DNA of 64,000 nt from an uncultured Roseibium sp. (GCF_963675985.1 NZ_OY780957.1:496001-560000), one strand, 5' to 3'; positions 35,699-45,345 are shown, numbered from the stretch's first letter. Made by a program: numbers and translations. The notes: generated from the sequence alone by a model not told the origin.

Positions 35699-37069
35699 TT
35701 AATAAAAGCAATCTTCTGGCCCCTGACCGTCTTTCCCATGAGCCGGCATGACCGCGGTGCGATCGGGTAGCCGGCAAAGCGTGACGTCAGGCAGAAACCC
35801 CTTCTCAACCTCTTCTAAAAGTCCCGGCACGAACAACAGCCTGTCTCCAACCCGCAAGGCGGGAGCGCAGGCAAAGGCCGTTTTCGGCCAGCCGGCAGGC
35901 CAGTCGATCAGGGCGGACGTCCCGGGCTCCTGAGCCAATGCGCCAAGCGTGAGTGTCCCGGTCGCGTCATCGCTCACAGCTTCTTCCCGCCTGTAGCAGT
36001 AGCGGTCATCCCAATTGCCCTTTGAGCCCACCGCAAGCAAGATGCGCTCCGGCAGTTCCCTGCCCGCTTCCTTCCAGACAAAAAGATCACCGCCCTTTCG
36101 AAGAACAATCGCGCCCGACAGGGTCTGTTGACCGTTTCCGGCCAGAACACGCTCCTCAAGAAATTCCAGTTTGGAAAGGCGCGGCGGTGTGTCACGGCCC
36201 GTGACCCGGCGGATCATTCGCGCCAGCAGTCTCAGCCGCACCTCCTGCGGCAGCCCGGCCAGGACGGCGAATTCGAGACGCAGGGGGCCGGCCGGGTGTT
36301 CGGTAACGGACGCCCGCCAGATGTCTGCCACCCATGTATCGATGGCGTCGGCGGCCCGGCGCAGGCGCCGAGCGGTTTCGACAAGACGGTCAGGATCCAG
36401 TCCCTCCTCCGCCAGAAGACCGGCCATGGTCCGCAGCCGGACGCGCTTGTAGTCAGGATCGCGGTTGGAGGGGTCCTCGGCCCAGGAAATCCTCCGTGCC
36501 GTGAGCTCGCCGACAAGTCTCGCCTTCGGAAGCCTCAACAGCGGGCGCAGCAGCCGAAGCCCGTGCGGGCCGTTCGATTGACCCGGAGCCATGGCACCCA
36601 GACCGTAGACACCGCTGCCGCGGGTCAATCGATCCAGGAACGTCTCGACCTGATCGTCGCGGTGATGGGCAAGAAGGAGACAGTCGATGCTGGCAGCGCG
36701 CATTTCCTGCGCCATGAGCCGGTACCGCGCATCGCGGGCGGCCGCTTGAAGGTTGGAGACCGGCTTTTCGCCTTCCCACACCAGGATCCGGTGATCCAGG
36801 TTCAGTTGTTCGCAATGGCGCGAAACGGCTTGCGCCTCCAGGGCGCTCTCGTCGCGAAGCCGATGATCGACGGTCAGCACCAGAACCCGGCCGGTCCAGC
36901 CGGTTTGAATTCGCCAGTCATTGAAAAGATAAAGAAGCGCAAGAGAATCCGGACCACCTGAGACACCCAGGGCAACGGCGTCGGTTCCGGTCAACGGATC
37001 AAAGAGCTGATTGACCTCGTCTTGCGTCAGAACAGGAACGTCGCCAGGCTGGTCAGGAACATTGGCCAC
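35699..37069 (-). CDS. tilS: tRNA(Ile)-lysidine synthase
   Basis: 456 residues. Attaches lysine to C34 of the CAU-anticodon tRNA-Ile so that it reads AUA. The PP-loop ATPase motif is GVSGGPDSLALLYL, followed by VDHRLRDES and the substrate-binding region HHRDDQVETFLDRLTRGSG, given in part (HHRDDQVETFLDRL). The C-terminal half is the variable tRNA-binding part. Its start overlaps the cpoB end by 17 bases, implying coupling with the Tol-Pal operon. Confidence 0.93.
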   Translation of the reverse strand: MANVPDQPGDVPVLTQDEVNQLFDPLTGTDAVALGVSGGPDSLALLYLFNDWRIQTGWTGRVLVLTVDHRLRDESALEAQAVSRHCEQLNLDHRILVWEGEKPVSNLQAAARDARYRLMAQEMRAASIDCLLLAHHRDDQVETFLDRLTRGSGVYGLGAMAPGQSNGPHGLRLLRPLLRLPKARLVGELTARRISWAEDPSNRDPDYKRVRLRTMAGLLAEEGLDPDRLVETARRLRRAADAIDTWVADIWRASVTEHPAGPLRLEFAVLAGLPQEVRLRLLARMIRRVTGRDTPPRLSKLEFLEERVLAGNGQQTLSGAIVLRKGGDLFVWKEAGRELPERILLAVGSKGNWDDRYCYRREEAVSDDATGTLTLGALAQEPGTSALIDWPAGWPKTAFACAPALRVGDRLLFVPGLLEEVEKGFLPDVTLCRLPDRTAVMPAHGKDGQGPEDCFY

Positions 37070-38021
37070 GGCGTTGCTCGTCGCGCGCCTGATCGAGAAC
37101 CGCCGGCGCCGCGTTCGGGTATTTGTTCAGCAGTTCCGAGAAGGTCGCACAGGCAGCCCCATTCTCGCCGAGGCCGTTCAGGGCCAAACCGAGCTTCAGC
37201 AGGCTGTCCGGGCTTTTTTCGCTTCCCGGGTGATCGGTATAGGTCTTGAGAAAAGCATCCGCCGCTTCCCGGTAATTCCGCTGGGCCAGCAGGCTCTCGC
37301 CGAGCCAGTACTGGGCATTGGCGGCAAGCCGGTTGTCCGGATAGGTCTCGACAAAGGCGCGGAAGCCTTCTTCCGCCGCCTTGTATTCTCCGTTGACCGC
37401 ATAGCTGTAGGCCCGGTCGTAATCAGCCCGGGGATTCCCGCTCGGCGCCAGGCCCGCCATGAGATTGCCGGCGGCTTCCGTTCCGTTGTCCCCGGAAGCC
37501 GTCGGCGGCAAGGCACCATTGGGCTGGCCGCCGTTACCCTGTCCGCCCGAAAGGCCGCCGGCCAGGGCGCCCAGATCGATCGGACCGTTTCCGGGCAGGC
37601 CGCCGGAAGAACCGGCGTTGGAACCACCGTTCCGGTAACCGCCGGACGCCCCCCAATCGCCGTCGCCCGATCCGCCGGCCGGCAACGTGCCGAGCGTCTG
37701 GACGTTGTCGGCAAGATTGCCCGCGGGCGGTGCCGGCTGTCCGGCATCGGAGCGTTTGCCCGGTCTCCCGCCGCCTTCCAGCTGCTGGAAGCGGTATTCA
37801 TTGTCTTCCTGCATGCGCCGGATCTGATCCTGCAATTCCCGCACCTGGTAGGACAACTGCTCGATATGGCCGGTCAGAACGCGCATCCGCTCTTCCATTT
37901 CGTCGATCCGGACATTCGAAGTGTCGTTCTTGCGGCCGAACAATTGCGCCTGTGACGGGCTGGCTAGCGTGAACAAAGCCAGCGCGGCCAGGATTGCCGA
38001 CAGTGCTTTCAATTTCCCCAT
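37053..38021 (-). CDS. cpoB: Cell division coordinator CpoB (YbgF)
   Basis: 322 residues. A signal peptide (about 1-25, SQA/QL) is followed by an N-terminal coiled coil that trimerises (RIDEMEERMRVLTGHIEQL), a long Gly/Asn/Ser-rich linker, and three C-terminal TPR-like repeats (DYDRAYSYAVNGEYKAAEEGF, cut here: RAYSYAVNGEYKAAEE; ANAQYWLGESLLAQRNYREA). CpoB links TolA to peptidoglycan synthesis during division. It follows pal in the standard order. The glycine-rich linker is longer than in E. coli. Confidence 0.92.
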   Translation of the reverse strand: MGKLKALSAILAALALFTLASPSQAQLFGRKNDTSNVRIDEMEERMRVLTGHIEQLSYQVRELQDQIRRMQEDNEYRFQQLEGGGRPGKRSDAGQPAPPAGNLADNVQTLGTLPAGGSGDGDWGASGGYRNGGSNAGSSGGLPGNGPIDLGALAGGLSGGQGNGGQPNGALPPTASGDNGTEAAGNLMAGLAPSGNPRADYDRAYSYAVNGEYKAAEEGFRAFVETYPDNRLAANAQYWLGESLLAQRNYREAADAFLKTYTDHPGSEKSPDSLLKLGLALNGLGENGAACATFSELLNKYPNAAPAVLDQARDEQRRGQCS

Positions 38022-38147
38022 TCCAATCCTCCGTCTTGTGCAGGACCCGTGTCCTACTCAAGGGCTGGATACCACAGGGCGCGCGGAGTTCGGCCAAAAT
38101 TTGGCATGAACGCCGATTTTTTTGCACGCCGCGCCCCGACTTCGGGA

Positions 38148-38182
38148 CAAAACGAAAGAGGCCGGGCGAACGGCCCGGCCTC
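38148..38182 (-). terminator. Terminator after pal
   Basis: On the minus strand GAGGCCGGGC-CGTTC-GCCCGGCCTC is followed by TTTCGTTTTG. It lies 24 bases after the pal stop and before cpoB, so cpoB-tilS must rely on readthrough or their own promoter. Confidence 0.85.
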
Positions 38183-38205
38183 GATCCTCAACAGATACGG
38201 GTCTG

Positions 38206-38691
38206 TTAACTCGAAGCGTTGTTCAAAACAGTCACGGCGCGCCGGTTCTGCGACCAGCAGCTGTTATCGTTACACACGGCGACAGGCCGTTCCTTGCCGT
38301 AGGAAATCGTCTTGATGCGCGAGGCGGAGACGCCGCGGGAGACCAGATAGTCCCGGGTCGCATTGGCCCGGCGCGCGCCAAGGGCAAGGTTGTACTGCCG
38401 GGTGCCGCGCTCGTCGGCGTGCCCTTCGACGGTAATGGTGTATTTCGAATAGCTGCTCAGCCACTGGGCCTGCTTGTCCAGCGTCGCCTTGGCCTGTGCG
38501 TTGAGCGTCGACTGGTCTTCTTCGAAGAACACGCGATCACCCACATTGACGACGAAATCCTGGCCGGTGCCGGGCTTTACATTGCCCTGAAGACCATCCG
38601 GCTGCGTCTGGGCGCAGGCGGCGACGAACAGCATGGCACCGATCACGGCCATGAATTTTGCGCCCCGCGCCAACTTCCCCAATTCAAACAT
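38206..38691 (-). CDS. pal: Peptidoglycan-associated lipoprotein Pal
   Basis: 161 residues. A lipobox (LFVAACAQ, lipidated Cys at about 26) anchors it in the outer membrane. The OmpA-like domain contains RVFFEEDQSTLNAQAKATLDK, abbreviated FFEEDQSTL, and the peptidoglycan-binding signature GHADERGTRQYNLALGARRA, with conserved Asp and Arg that contact meso-diaminopimelate. It works with TolB and TolA to keep the outer membrane attached during division. It lies 136 bases downstream of tolB. Confidence 0.97.
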   Translation of the reverse strand: MFELGKLARGAKFMAVIGAMLFVAACAQTQPDGLQGNVKPGTGQDFVVNVGDRVFFEEDQSTLNAQAKATLDKQAQWLSSYSKYTITVEGHADERGTRQYNLALGARRANATRDYLVSRGVSASRIKTISYGKERPVAVCNDNSCWSQNRRAVTVLNNASS

Positions 38692-38827
38692 TCTCGTTCT
38701 CCTATCCCCACCGGCCCCGACAGGGTGAACAGTTTCTAGCCAAAGCTGGTTAAGACCGTCTTGGCAAAACTGGTAAACAGTTTCCTAATCGTTCCGTTTA
38801 TTCAACCCCGCCGGTCGCCCCGGCCCC

Positions 38828-40189
38828 CTAGTCGATCAGCGGCGACCAGGACGGATCCGATGCGAAGGACGGCGTGGTCACACGCTGCTCGTTATAGCCG
38901 GTCAGATCGACCGTCCAAACCTGAGGCCCGCCATTCGCGCCCGGCGTATCGCGGAAGAACACGAGAACACGGCCATTTGGTGACCAAGCCGGGCCTTCAT
39001 TGTGATAACCCTCCGTCAGAATGCGCTCTCCCTTTCCATCGGGGGTCATCACGCCGATCATGAACCGTCCCTGGTGCTGCTTTGTAAAGGCGATCAGGTC
39101 GCCCCGCGGCGACCAGACCGGCGTGGAATAGCGGCCCGGACCGAAGGAAATCCGATGGGCATTCGAACCATCGGCATTCATCACATAAAGTTGTTGGGAG
39201 CCGCCCCGGTCGGATTCGAAAACGACCTTGCTACCGTCGGGAGAATAGGACGGGCTTGTGTCGATGGCCGCGGTATTGCTCAACCGTGTCGTCCGCCGCG
39301 AGCGGAGATCCATGGAGAAGATATTGGCATTGCCGCCCTCCTCCAGGCTCATGATAACCTTCTGCCCGTCCGGCGAAAACCGCGGCGCGAATGTCATGCC
39401 CGGGAAGTTGCCGACAATCTCCCTCTGCCCGGTCTCGATGTTGAGCAGGTAGACGCTCGGATCGGTGCCGCCGTAGGACATGTAGGTGATTTCCTGGCTG
39501 GTCGGCGAAAACCTGGGCGTCAGGACCAGTTCATCGCCCCGGGTGAGATAGCGGACATTGGCCCCGTCCTGATCCATGATGGCCAGACGCTTCACCCGCT
39601 TGTCCTTCGGACCGGTTTCATCGACGAAGACGATCCGCGTATCGAAGTAGCCCTTTTCCCCCGTCAGCCGCTCATACACCGCATCGGCGATGATGTGCGC
39701 CAGCCGGCGCCAGTTGTCCGGCGTCGTGTAGAATTGCTGACCGAGCATCTGCTCTGACGCGAAGACGTCCCAGAGCCGGAATTCGGCCCTGACGCGCCCG
39801 TCTGCCTGTTTGGCGACCGACCCGGTCACCAGAGCCTGGGACCCGATGGTGCGCCAATCGCCGAAGCGCGGCTGGGTGTTCGCGCTCATGTTCTTCTGGA
39901 TGAAGCTCGCCGGATCGAGCGGCTTGAACAGGCCCGACCGCTTCAGGTCGGCCGCGATCACGGCCGTCATCTCTTCGGCAAGCTTGGCATCGCCTCCTTC
40001 GGGCGAGAACACCGGCAAGGCGATCGGAAGAGGTTCGACATGACCTTGTGTCACATCGATCTCGACCAGGGCCTTCGCCGGCTGAACTCCGGACAGAACA
40101 CCTGCCAGCAGTCCGAATGACATCAGGCATGCGGCTGCCAACACCTCCAGGCGGGGCAGGAAACGAATTGCTTTGGACTTGTCGCACAT
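38828..40189 (-). CDS. tolB: Tol-Pal translocation protein TolB
   Basis: About 453 residues from ATG 40189, with AAGGAG eleven bases upstream; an in-frame ATG at 40222 overlaps the tolA stop and adds 11 residues. After the signal peptide comes the N-terminal alpha/beta domain (EIDVTQGHVEPLPIALP), then a six-bladed beta-propeller with repeated FSPDGQKV, YSPDGSKVVFESDRGG, WSPRGDLIAFTKQ motifs. TolB is periplasmic and binds Pal and TolA. It belongs to the tolQRAB-pal operon. Confidence 0.96.
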   Translation of the reverse strand: MCDKSKAIRFLPRLEVLAAACLMSFGLLAGVLSGVQPAKALVEIDVTQGHVEPLPIALPVFSPEGGDAKLAEEMTAVIAADLKRSGLFKPLDPASFIQKNMSANTQPRFGDWRTIGSQALVTGSVAKQADGRVRAEFRLWDVFASEQMLGQQFYTTPDNWRRLAHIIADAVYERLTGEKGYFDTRIVFVDETGPKDKRVKRLAIMDQDGANVRYLTRGDELVLTPRFSPTSQEITYMSYGGTDPSVYLLNIETGQREIVGNFPGMTFAPRFSPDGQKVIMSLEEGGNANIFSMDLRSRRTTRLSNTAAIDTSPSYSPDGSKVVFESDRGGSQQLYVMNADGSNAHRISFGPGRYSTPVWSPRGDLIAFTKQHQGRFMIGVMTPDGKGERILTEGYHNEGPAWSPNGRVLVFFRDTPGANGGPQVWTVDLTGYNEQRVTTPSFASDPSWSPLID

Positions 40190-40223
40190 GAGCGAAAGGG
40201 CTCCTTGCTTTCTCAAATTCATC

Positions 40224-41165
40224 CTACCCGCCAATCAGCTCGCGCGGGTCGAAATTGATAATCACTTCCTGCCAGGCTTCGTATTTCGATGCCGGCAACG
40301 TATAGGGCGCGCACCGCATGACGGCTCGGACGGCGCTGCTCGCCGCTGCCCGAAACGCCGGATTCGAGTTGGAGTTCAAGACTTCCGGGCTGGTCGAAAC
40401 CTCCCCGGAACGATCCAGGCCGAACTTGACACGCACTTTCAATTCTTCCGCACCGACGGCTCCGACCGGCGGGTTCCAACATCTTGCAATCTGGCCCCGA
40501 AGCGCATCAAGCTCGGATTGGCTCATCTTCACATTGGTGTCCTGACTTAGACGGCTGCCAAGGGACGCGGGATCCCGGGATGTCGATCCACCTCCCGTGG
40601 GTTCCACCTTGTTGAGCAGGGCCGCGATTTCATTGGGCTTGAAATTCTTGTCCTTCGGTTTCTCCGCCGTCTGGGTCGGGCGCGGCGGCTTCGGTTTCGT
40701 CCTCGGCACGACATTGGTGCGGATCGGCTCGGGCGCCGCCGCTTCCGGAGCGGGCTCCGGCGCTTTCTCCGCCGGGGCAGGTTCCGGCTCCGGTTCAGGT
40801 GCAGGCTCGGGGGCCGGCGCGGGTTCGGGTTCGGCAACAGGTGCCGGCTCTGGTGCCGGTTCCGGGGCCGGCTCTGGTTCCGGTGTCGGCGGCGTCGGCT
40901 GCGCCACTTCGGGCTGATCCGGTTTATCCGTCGGCTCGGCGGGTTTTTCTTTCGGCGTTTCGGACGGGTTTACGGCGGCAACCTCGCGGATTTCAGCATC
41001 CTTCTCGCCTTTTTGCAGGCGGGTGATGTCTTCCACCGGCACAAGTTCGACGGGAAGGGAATCGACCGGTGGTGTCGTAAAGCTCCGCGCGTCCGGAAAG
41101 GCGATCAAACCCCAGAGTAGAACGACCGCATGACCGGTCAAAGACGCGATGAGGCCAACGCGCAT
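40224..41165 (-). CDS. tolA: TolA energy-transducing protein
   Basis: 313 residues. One N-terminal membrane helix (about 8-25) anchors it; the middle domain is an extreme Pro/Glu/Ala repeat (PEPEPAPEPAPEPAP), rather than the Ala/Lys helix of E. coli TolA; the C-terminal TonB/TolA-like domain (about 215-313) includes CWNPPVG, VRVKFGLDRSGEV and a final INFDPRELIGG. It spans the periplasm and carries the force generated by TolQR to Pal/TolB. It lies seven bases after tolR. Confidence 0.93.
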   Translation of the reverse strand: MRVGLIASLTGHAVVLLWGLIAFPDARSFTTPPVDSLPVELVPVEDITRLQKGEKDAEIREVAAVNPSETPKEKPAEPTDKPDQPEVAQPTPPTPEPEPAPEPAPEPAPVAEPEPAPAPEPAPEPEPEPAPAEKAPEPAPEAAAPEPIRTNVVPRTKPKPPRPTQTAEKPKDKNFKPNEIAALLNKVEPTGGGSTSRDPASLGSRLSQDTNVKMSQSELDALRGQIARCWNPPVGAVGAEELKVRVKFGLDRSGEVSTSPEVLNSNSNPAFRAAASSAVRAVMRCAPYTLPASKYEAWQEVIINFDPRELIGG

Positions 41166-41172
41166 AACTGAG

Positions 41173-41625
41173 TTACGAGCCCTTTTCGTCGAGCGTTACA
41201 AGGCCGAGCCGCTTGAACCCGGCGGCATTGATCCGGCCCATGATCTTCATCATGGTGCCGTAGTCGGAACGCTGATCTCCGCGTACGTAGATGCGCTCGT
41301 CGTAACCGTTCTTGGCAATGGCCTCCAGTTTCGGCACGACTTCGTCGATGGGGATTTCCGTGTCCTGAATAAAGATCTGGCCGGACGCATTGACGGAAAT
41401 CGTTATCGGCTCTGTATCGCCTTCCAGGGCCTTCGCCTTGGTTTCCGGCAGATCGATCGGCACACCGACCGTCAACAGCGGAGCAGCGACCATGAAAATG
41501 ATCAGGAGCACCAGCATCACGTCCACCATGGGCGTGACGTTGATTTCGCTCATGGGCGCATGACGGCGACGACGCCGACGGCGGCCGCCGCTCGACCCCT
41601 GACCCGATCCCACCTGCATGCCCAT
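41173..41625 (-). CDS. tolR: TolR biopolymer transport protein
   Basis: 150 residues. The single transmembrane helix (MVDVMLVLLIIFMVAAPLLT) contains the conserved proton-channel Asp in NVTPMVDVMLVLLIIFM. The periplasmic domain has the ExbD/TolR fold. The N-terminus is Gly/Ser- and Arg-rich. With TolQ it forms the proton-driven motor of the Tol system. It lies three bases after tolQ. Confidence 0.96.
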   Translation of the reverse strand: MGMQVGSGQGSSGGRRRRRRRHAPMSEINVTPMVDVMLVLLIIFMVAAPLLTVGVPIDLPETKAKALEGDTEPITISVNASGQIFIQDTEIPIDEVVPKLEAIAKNGYDERIYVRGDQRSDYGTMMKIMGRINAAGFKRLGLVTLDEKGS

Positions 41626-41628
41626 GGC

Positions 41629-42336
41629 TTACGACCTTTCGTCGATCTGGCGGGAGAGGATGGCGGAAAACTCGTCCGCGAACCCTTCCATGCGGGCCAC
41701 CGCCTTGCCGACGTCGGCGGAGAACTTGTTATAGGCAATCACCGCCGGAATTGCGGCCAGAAGACCGAGCGCGGTCGCAAACAGGGCTTCGGCGATACCC
41801 GGCGCAACGACGGCGAGGTTGGTGCTCTCCGAAGCAGCGATCGCCTGGAACGCGGTCATGATCCCCCAGACCGTTCCGAACAGGCCGATGAACGGCGCAG
41901 CGGAACCGACGGTTGCCAGAACCAGAAGCCGGTTCTCTAGACGTTCGCCCTCTCGCTGGATGGTCACATCCATGACCCGGTCGATCCGCTGCTGAAGGCT
42001 GCCGATGGCCGGCTTCGCTCCCTCATGGCTGCGTTTCCATTCCCGCATCGCGGCAACGAACAGAGCGGCCATGGAATGGTTGGTCCGGTGATGCAGGGTG
42101 CCGTAGAGCTCCTCCAGGGATTGCCCGGACCAGAACACGGTCTCGAAGCGGTTCATCTGGCGCTTGGTCCGGCCCATCAGCAGGAACTTGTCCAGGATGA
42201 TCGCCCAACACCAGACAGAGGCGCCGATCAGACCGACCATCACGATTTTCACGACAATATGGGCCTGCCAGAAAAGTGCGAAAAACGAAATACCGCTATC
42301 TGGAGCCGTCAGCGTCGACTGAACAAGTTCATTCAT
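41629..42336 (-). CDS. tolQ: TolQ motor protein
   Basis: 235 residues with three transmembrane helices (about 20-42, 135-158, 175-195). The MotA/TolQ/ExbB signature region LATVGSAAPFIGLFGTVWGI and VAPGIAEALFATALGLLAAIPAV, shown in part (GIAEALFATALGL), is clear. It forms the pentameric stator that with TolR converts proton flow into TolA movement. First gene of the tol operon; ybgC lies 249 bases upstream on the same strand. Confidence 0.97.
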   Translation of the reverse strand: MNELVQSTLTAPDSGISFFALFWQAHIVVKIVMVGLIGASVWCWAIILDKFLLMGRTKRQMNRFETVFWSGQSLEELYGTLHHRTNHSMAALFVAAMREWKRSHEGAKPAIGSLQQRIDRVMDVTIQREGERLENRLLVLATVGSAAPFIGLFGTVWGIMTAFQAIAASESTNLAVVAPGIAEALFATALGLLAAIPAVIAYNKFSADVGKAVARMEGFADEFSAILSRQIDERS

Positions 42337-42585
42337 GAAACGTAAGACCTCTTGGTCGTGTAATTTGCCAGTCCCCTGGCTTTCGGAGCACGGGTTGCAT
42401 GACGTCGCCGGACCGCCGCTCAGAGCCTCTCTGACCGCTGAATTTGGCGAAACTTCGACTTTGTCAAAGACTTTGCCCGAAGAACAAAGGAATCAATTAA
42501 GGTTACCGCCATATTAATGCTTAGGGCGAAACTTAAAATATTTCCTCAACGCCGGGGGAAGTGACCGCATTCGAGACCAGAAATA

Positions 42586-43029
42586 TCAGACCCCGCCAAG
42601 ACGGCCTGCCAGATCTGCCGGCAGGCGCGTGGGTTTGCCGTCGGCGGTAATGACTGCCACCACCACATGGGCGGCAACCAGCAGGTCTTCGCCACGGTGG
42701 ATCTCCTGATCGAGCACGATCCGCGCGCCCTTCAGCTCCGTACGCCGTGTCCGGACTTCCAGAACATCGTCGATCGTCGCAGGCTTGCGGAAGTCCAGGT
42801 TCATGGACCTTACGGCAAAGGCGAGTGATTGGCCGGTCTCCCCTGCCTTGAGCCGAGAATGATGGATGCCGGCCAGGCGCAGAAGATCTGAGCGTCCGCG
42901 CTCGAAAAAGCGCACATAGGCTCCGTGATAGACGATGCCGGTGAAATCCGTATCCTCATAATAGACGCGGACCGGCAACACATGAACGCCGTCGTCCAGA
43001 CGGCCGGCAAGATCGGGCCAGGGGATCAC
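42586..43029 (-). CDS. ybgC: YbgC-type acyl-CoA thioesterase
   Basis: 147 residues with a hotdog fold. The signature VRVYYEDTDFTGIVYHGAYVRFFERGR, cut here to YYEDTDFTGIVYHGAY, contains the catalytic Asp. Members hydrolyse acyl-CoA or acyl-ACP and lie next to tol genes in many proteobacteria. It is separated from tolQ by 249 bases, so it may not be strictly co-transcribed. Confidence 0.95.
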   Translation of the reverse strand: MIPWPDLAGRLDDGVHVLPVRVYYEDTDFTGIVYHGAYVRFFERGRSDLLRLAGIHHSRLKAGETGQSLAFAVRSMNLDFRKPATIDDVLEVRTRRTELKGARIVLDQEIHRGEDLLVAAHVVVAVITADGKPTRLPADLAGRLGGV

Positions 43030-43084
43030 CGCAGTCTCCGGATATCAAAATCAGCGTACCAGTTCTTCCGTGCCCAAATAGCAG

Positions 43085-43115
43085 AAGGCTCCGCAACGGA
43101 CCAGAGCCGGCGGAG
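43085..43115 (-). terminator. Possible terminator after the chemoreceptor gene
   Basis: GAAGGCTCCGC and GCGGAGCCTTC can form an 11-base-pair stem around a 15-base loop just past the stop at 43141. There is no clear U tract, so termination is uncertain. Confidence 0.4.
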
Positions 43116-43140
43116 CCTTCCGTTTTGTCGTTGAACCTGA

Positions 43141-45258
43141 TCAGGCGGCGGCGACCTCGGCAAGGAAGGTCTCGACGGACGTCCTGAGCTGTTCTGCCTG
43201 CTGCTTCATCTCCAGCGTCGCTTCGCGCATCTGCTCGACCGATCTGGAGTTCTCCACCACGTCGTCATTCAAGGAAGCCACCGCTTCGGACACGTTGCGC
43301 GTTCCACCGGCCGCTTCGGTCACATTCTGAGAGATCTCGGATGTTGCCGATCCCTGCTCCTGAACAGCGGAGGAAATGGTGGCCGTGTAGGTGTTCACTT
43401 CCTCGATCGAACTCGACACGTTCTGGATTTCCTGCACGGCATCGGTGGTCGAGGCCTGGATCGCGGAAATCTGCGCCGAAATTTCTTCCGTCGCCTTGGC
43501 GGTCTGCTCGGCCAGCGACTTGACCTCGGACGCCACGACCGCAAATCCGCGCCCGGCTTCCCCGGCCCGCGCCGCCTCGATGGTCGCGTTCAGGGCGAGC
43601 AGGTTGGTCTGCTCGGCAATCTCCGAAATCAGCGACACAACATCGCCGATCCTGTTCGCGGCCTCTGCCAGACCCTCGATCTTCTGATTGGAGGTCTGGG
43701 CGCTCGTGGTGGTCTGGCCGACGATCTCCGCGGTCGTTGCCACCTGGCGGGAAATCTCGGCAATCGAGGCGTTGAGCTCTTCGGTCGCAGAGGCGACCGC
43801 CTGCACGTTGGCGGAGGCGTTCTCGGAATCGGACACGGCCCCGGCGCCGCGTTCGGCCGCCGCTGCGGACCGGTCGCTCAGCACATTGGACAGGTCCTCG
43901 ACCCGGCAGATGTTTTCCTCCACGACGGACAGCACCTGCTGCGCTTCGGCACGGAAACCGTTGATCAGCGAATCGATCCGCTGTTCGCGCTCCTCGCGGG
44001 CGACATGACCGACCTTGCGCTCTTCGGCAAGCCGCTCGCGCTCGATGGAATTGTCCTTGAAGATCGCGATACAGCGCGCCATCTCGCCGATTTCGTCGCC
44101 GCGCTCGGTCGCGTCGATTTCAACCTCCAGCTCGCCGTCCGCGATCCTGCGGGCCGCGGAATTAAGCGTGTTGAGCGGCGCGAACATGCGCACGGTCAGC
44201 CACCAGATCAGTCCGACGATCGGCAGCATGCACACGATACCCACAAGGATCACACCATAGATGATCTTGTTGGCTGCCGCGGCGAGCTCCGTCTGCGGAA
44301 CAGCCTCGATCACGCCATAAGTCTTGTCATGAACCTGTGCTTCGGAGCGGAAGAAACGATAGAGCGTCCCGTCAAGCGACAGCAGGTCCGAACCGTTCTG
44401 TACATCTGCAAGCTGAAAGCTGCTTAGCGCGCTGCCGTCGGCGCCGAGTTCGATGGCCGCGCCCTCGCTGTCGACAAGGAAGTTCGCTTCATGTTCGGCG
44501 ATGCCCGTCGTTTCATTCAACAGGGTGGCAAAGCGGCTCATGTTGACCGACAGGCCGACCGCGCCGAAGTAGCGGTCCATGTAATAGATCGGAGCTGCAA
44601 TCACCAGGGCGACCTTGCCGGAGTCCGACACCACGAAGCCGGAGCTGTACATGGTTCCCGGCTTCAATGTGTCATCGCCGGCCGCCGTGATGATCTGGTC
44701 GAGCGCCAGCTTGAAGGTGTTCTGCGCCAGTTCCGGCGCGGCGATGTTGCGGGCGAACTCCGATCCCTTGTTGTAGGAATAGACGAAGTCCCCTTCCGGG
44801 CTCATCAGTGCGATATCGCCGAACAGGCCCTGATCCACAATCTTCTTGAACGCCTGATGCACGATCTCGTGGTTGGTGATGTAGTAATTATCCGCGCCTT
44901 CGGGGGTCACCAGAAGATATCTCTGGTCCGCCGGATTCGGATTGTTATCGACGAAGAATTTCCGAAGCTCCGGCTTCTCGCCGTCCTCCAGGCTCTTCCA
45001 GCCGGCATTGGCCTTCAGAAGCGAGTCCTTGGCATCTTCCAGCGAGACGAAAAAGCCCGCGCTGTCGCGGACCTGCTCAAGCGCCAGTTCCAGCGTCTTC
45101 TGCTTTCCAAGTGTCGCGCTCTTGAGCGCAGCATTGGCCTGGGTGTTCGCGACACCGCTGGCAAGGTTGGACGTGACCAGCACGATCGCCAGGCACATGA
45201 CTGTTGTTCCGGCCAGGAACATCAGAGCAAGTTTTGTGGATAGGCGCTTCCGAATCAT
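43141..45258 (-). CDS. Methyl-accepting chemotaxis protein
   Basis: 705 residues. Transmembrane helices at about 10-33 and 325-348 flank a large periplasmic Cache-type sensor domain (FVSLEDAKDSL, MSPEGDFVYSYNKG, GAVGLSVNMSRF). A HAMP domain (about 348-405: PLNTLNSAARRIADGELEVE) follows, then the signalling domain with the hairpin tip EIAEQTNLLALNATIEAARAGE, given as EQTNLLALNATIEAARAGE. No CheR-binding pentapeptide is seen at the C-terminus (ends FLAEVAAA). It signals to a CheA kinase not encoded here. The ligand cannot be deduced. Confidence 0.95.
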   Translation of the reverse strand: MIRKRLSTKLALMFLAGTTVMCLAIVLVTSNLASGVANTQANAALKSATLGKQKTLELALEQVRDSAGFFVSLEDAKDSLLKANAGWKSLEDGEKPELRKFFVDNNPNPADQRYLLVTPEGADNYYITNHEIVHQAFKKIVDQGLFGDIALMSPEGDFVYSYNKGSEFARNIAAPELAQNTFKLALDQIITAAGDDTLKPGTMYSSGFVVSDSGKVALVIAAPIYYMDRYFGAVGLSVNMSRFATLLNETTGIAEHEANFLVDSEGAAIELGADGSALSSFQLADVQNGSDLLSLDGTLYRFFRSEAQVHDKTYGVIEAVPQTELAAAANKIIYGVILVGIVCMLPIVGLIWWLTVRMFAPLNTLNSAARRIADGELEVEIDATERGDEIGEMARCIAIFKDNSIERERLAEERKVGHVAREEREQRIDSLINGFRAEAQQVLSVVEENICRVEDLSNVLSDRSAAAAERGAGAVSDSENASANVQAVASATEELNASIAEISRQVATTAEIVGQTTTSAQTSNQKIEGLAEAANRIGDVVSLISEIAEQTNLLALNATIEAARAGEAGRGFAVVASEVKSLAEQTAKATEEISAQISAIQASTTDAVQEIQNVSSSIEEVNTYTATISSAVQEQGSATSEISQNVTEAAGGTRNVSEAVASLNDDVVENSRSVEQMREATLEMKQQAEQLRTSVETFLAEVAAA

Positions 45259-45345
45259 ACGTCCCCCCGTATCAATGGGGGTTATGATTTTCTGAAGATA
45301 GCAAACAATCCCTTAAGAACTAAGGATTTTTCAAGAGTTTAAGGG

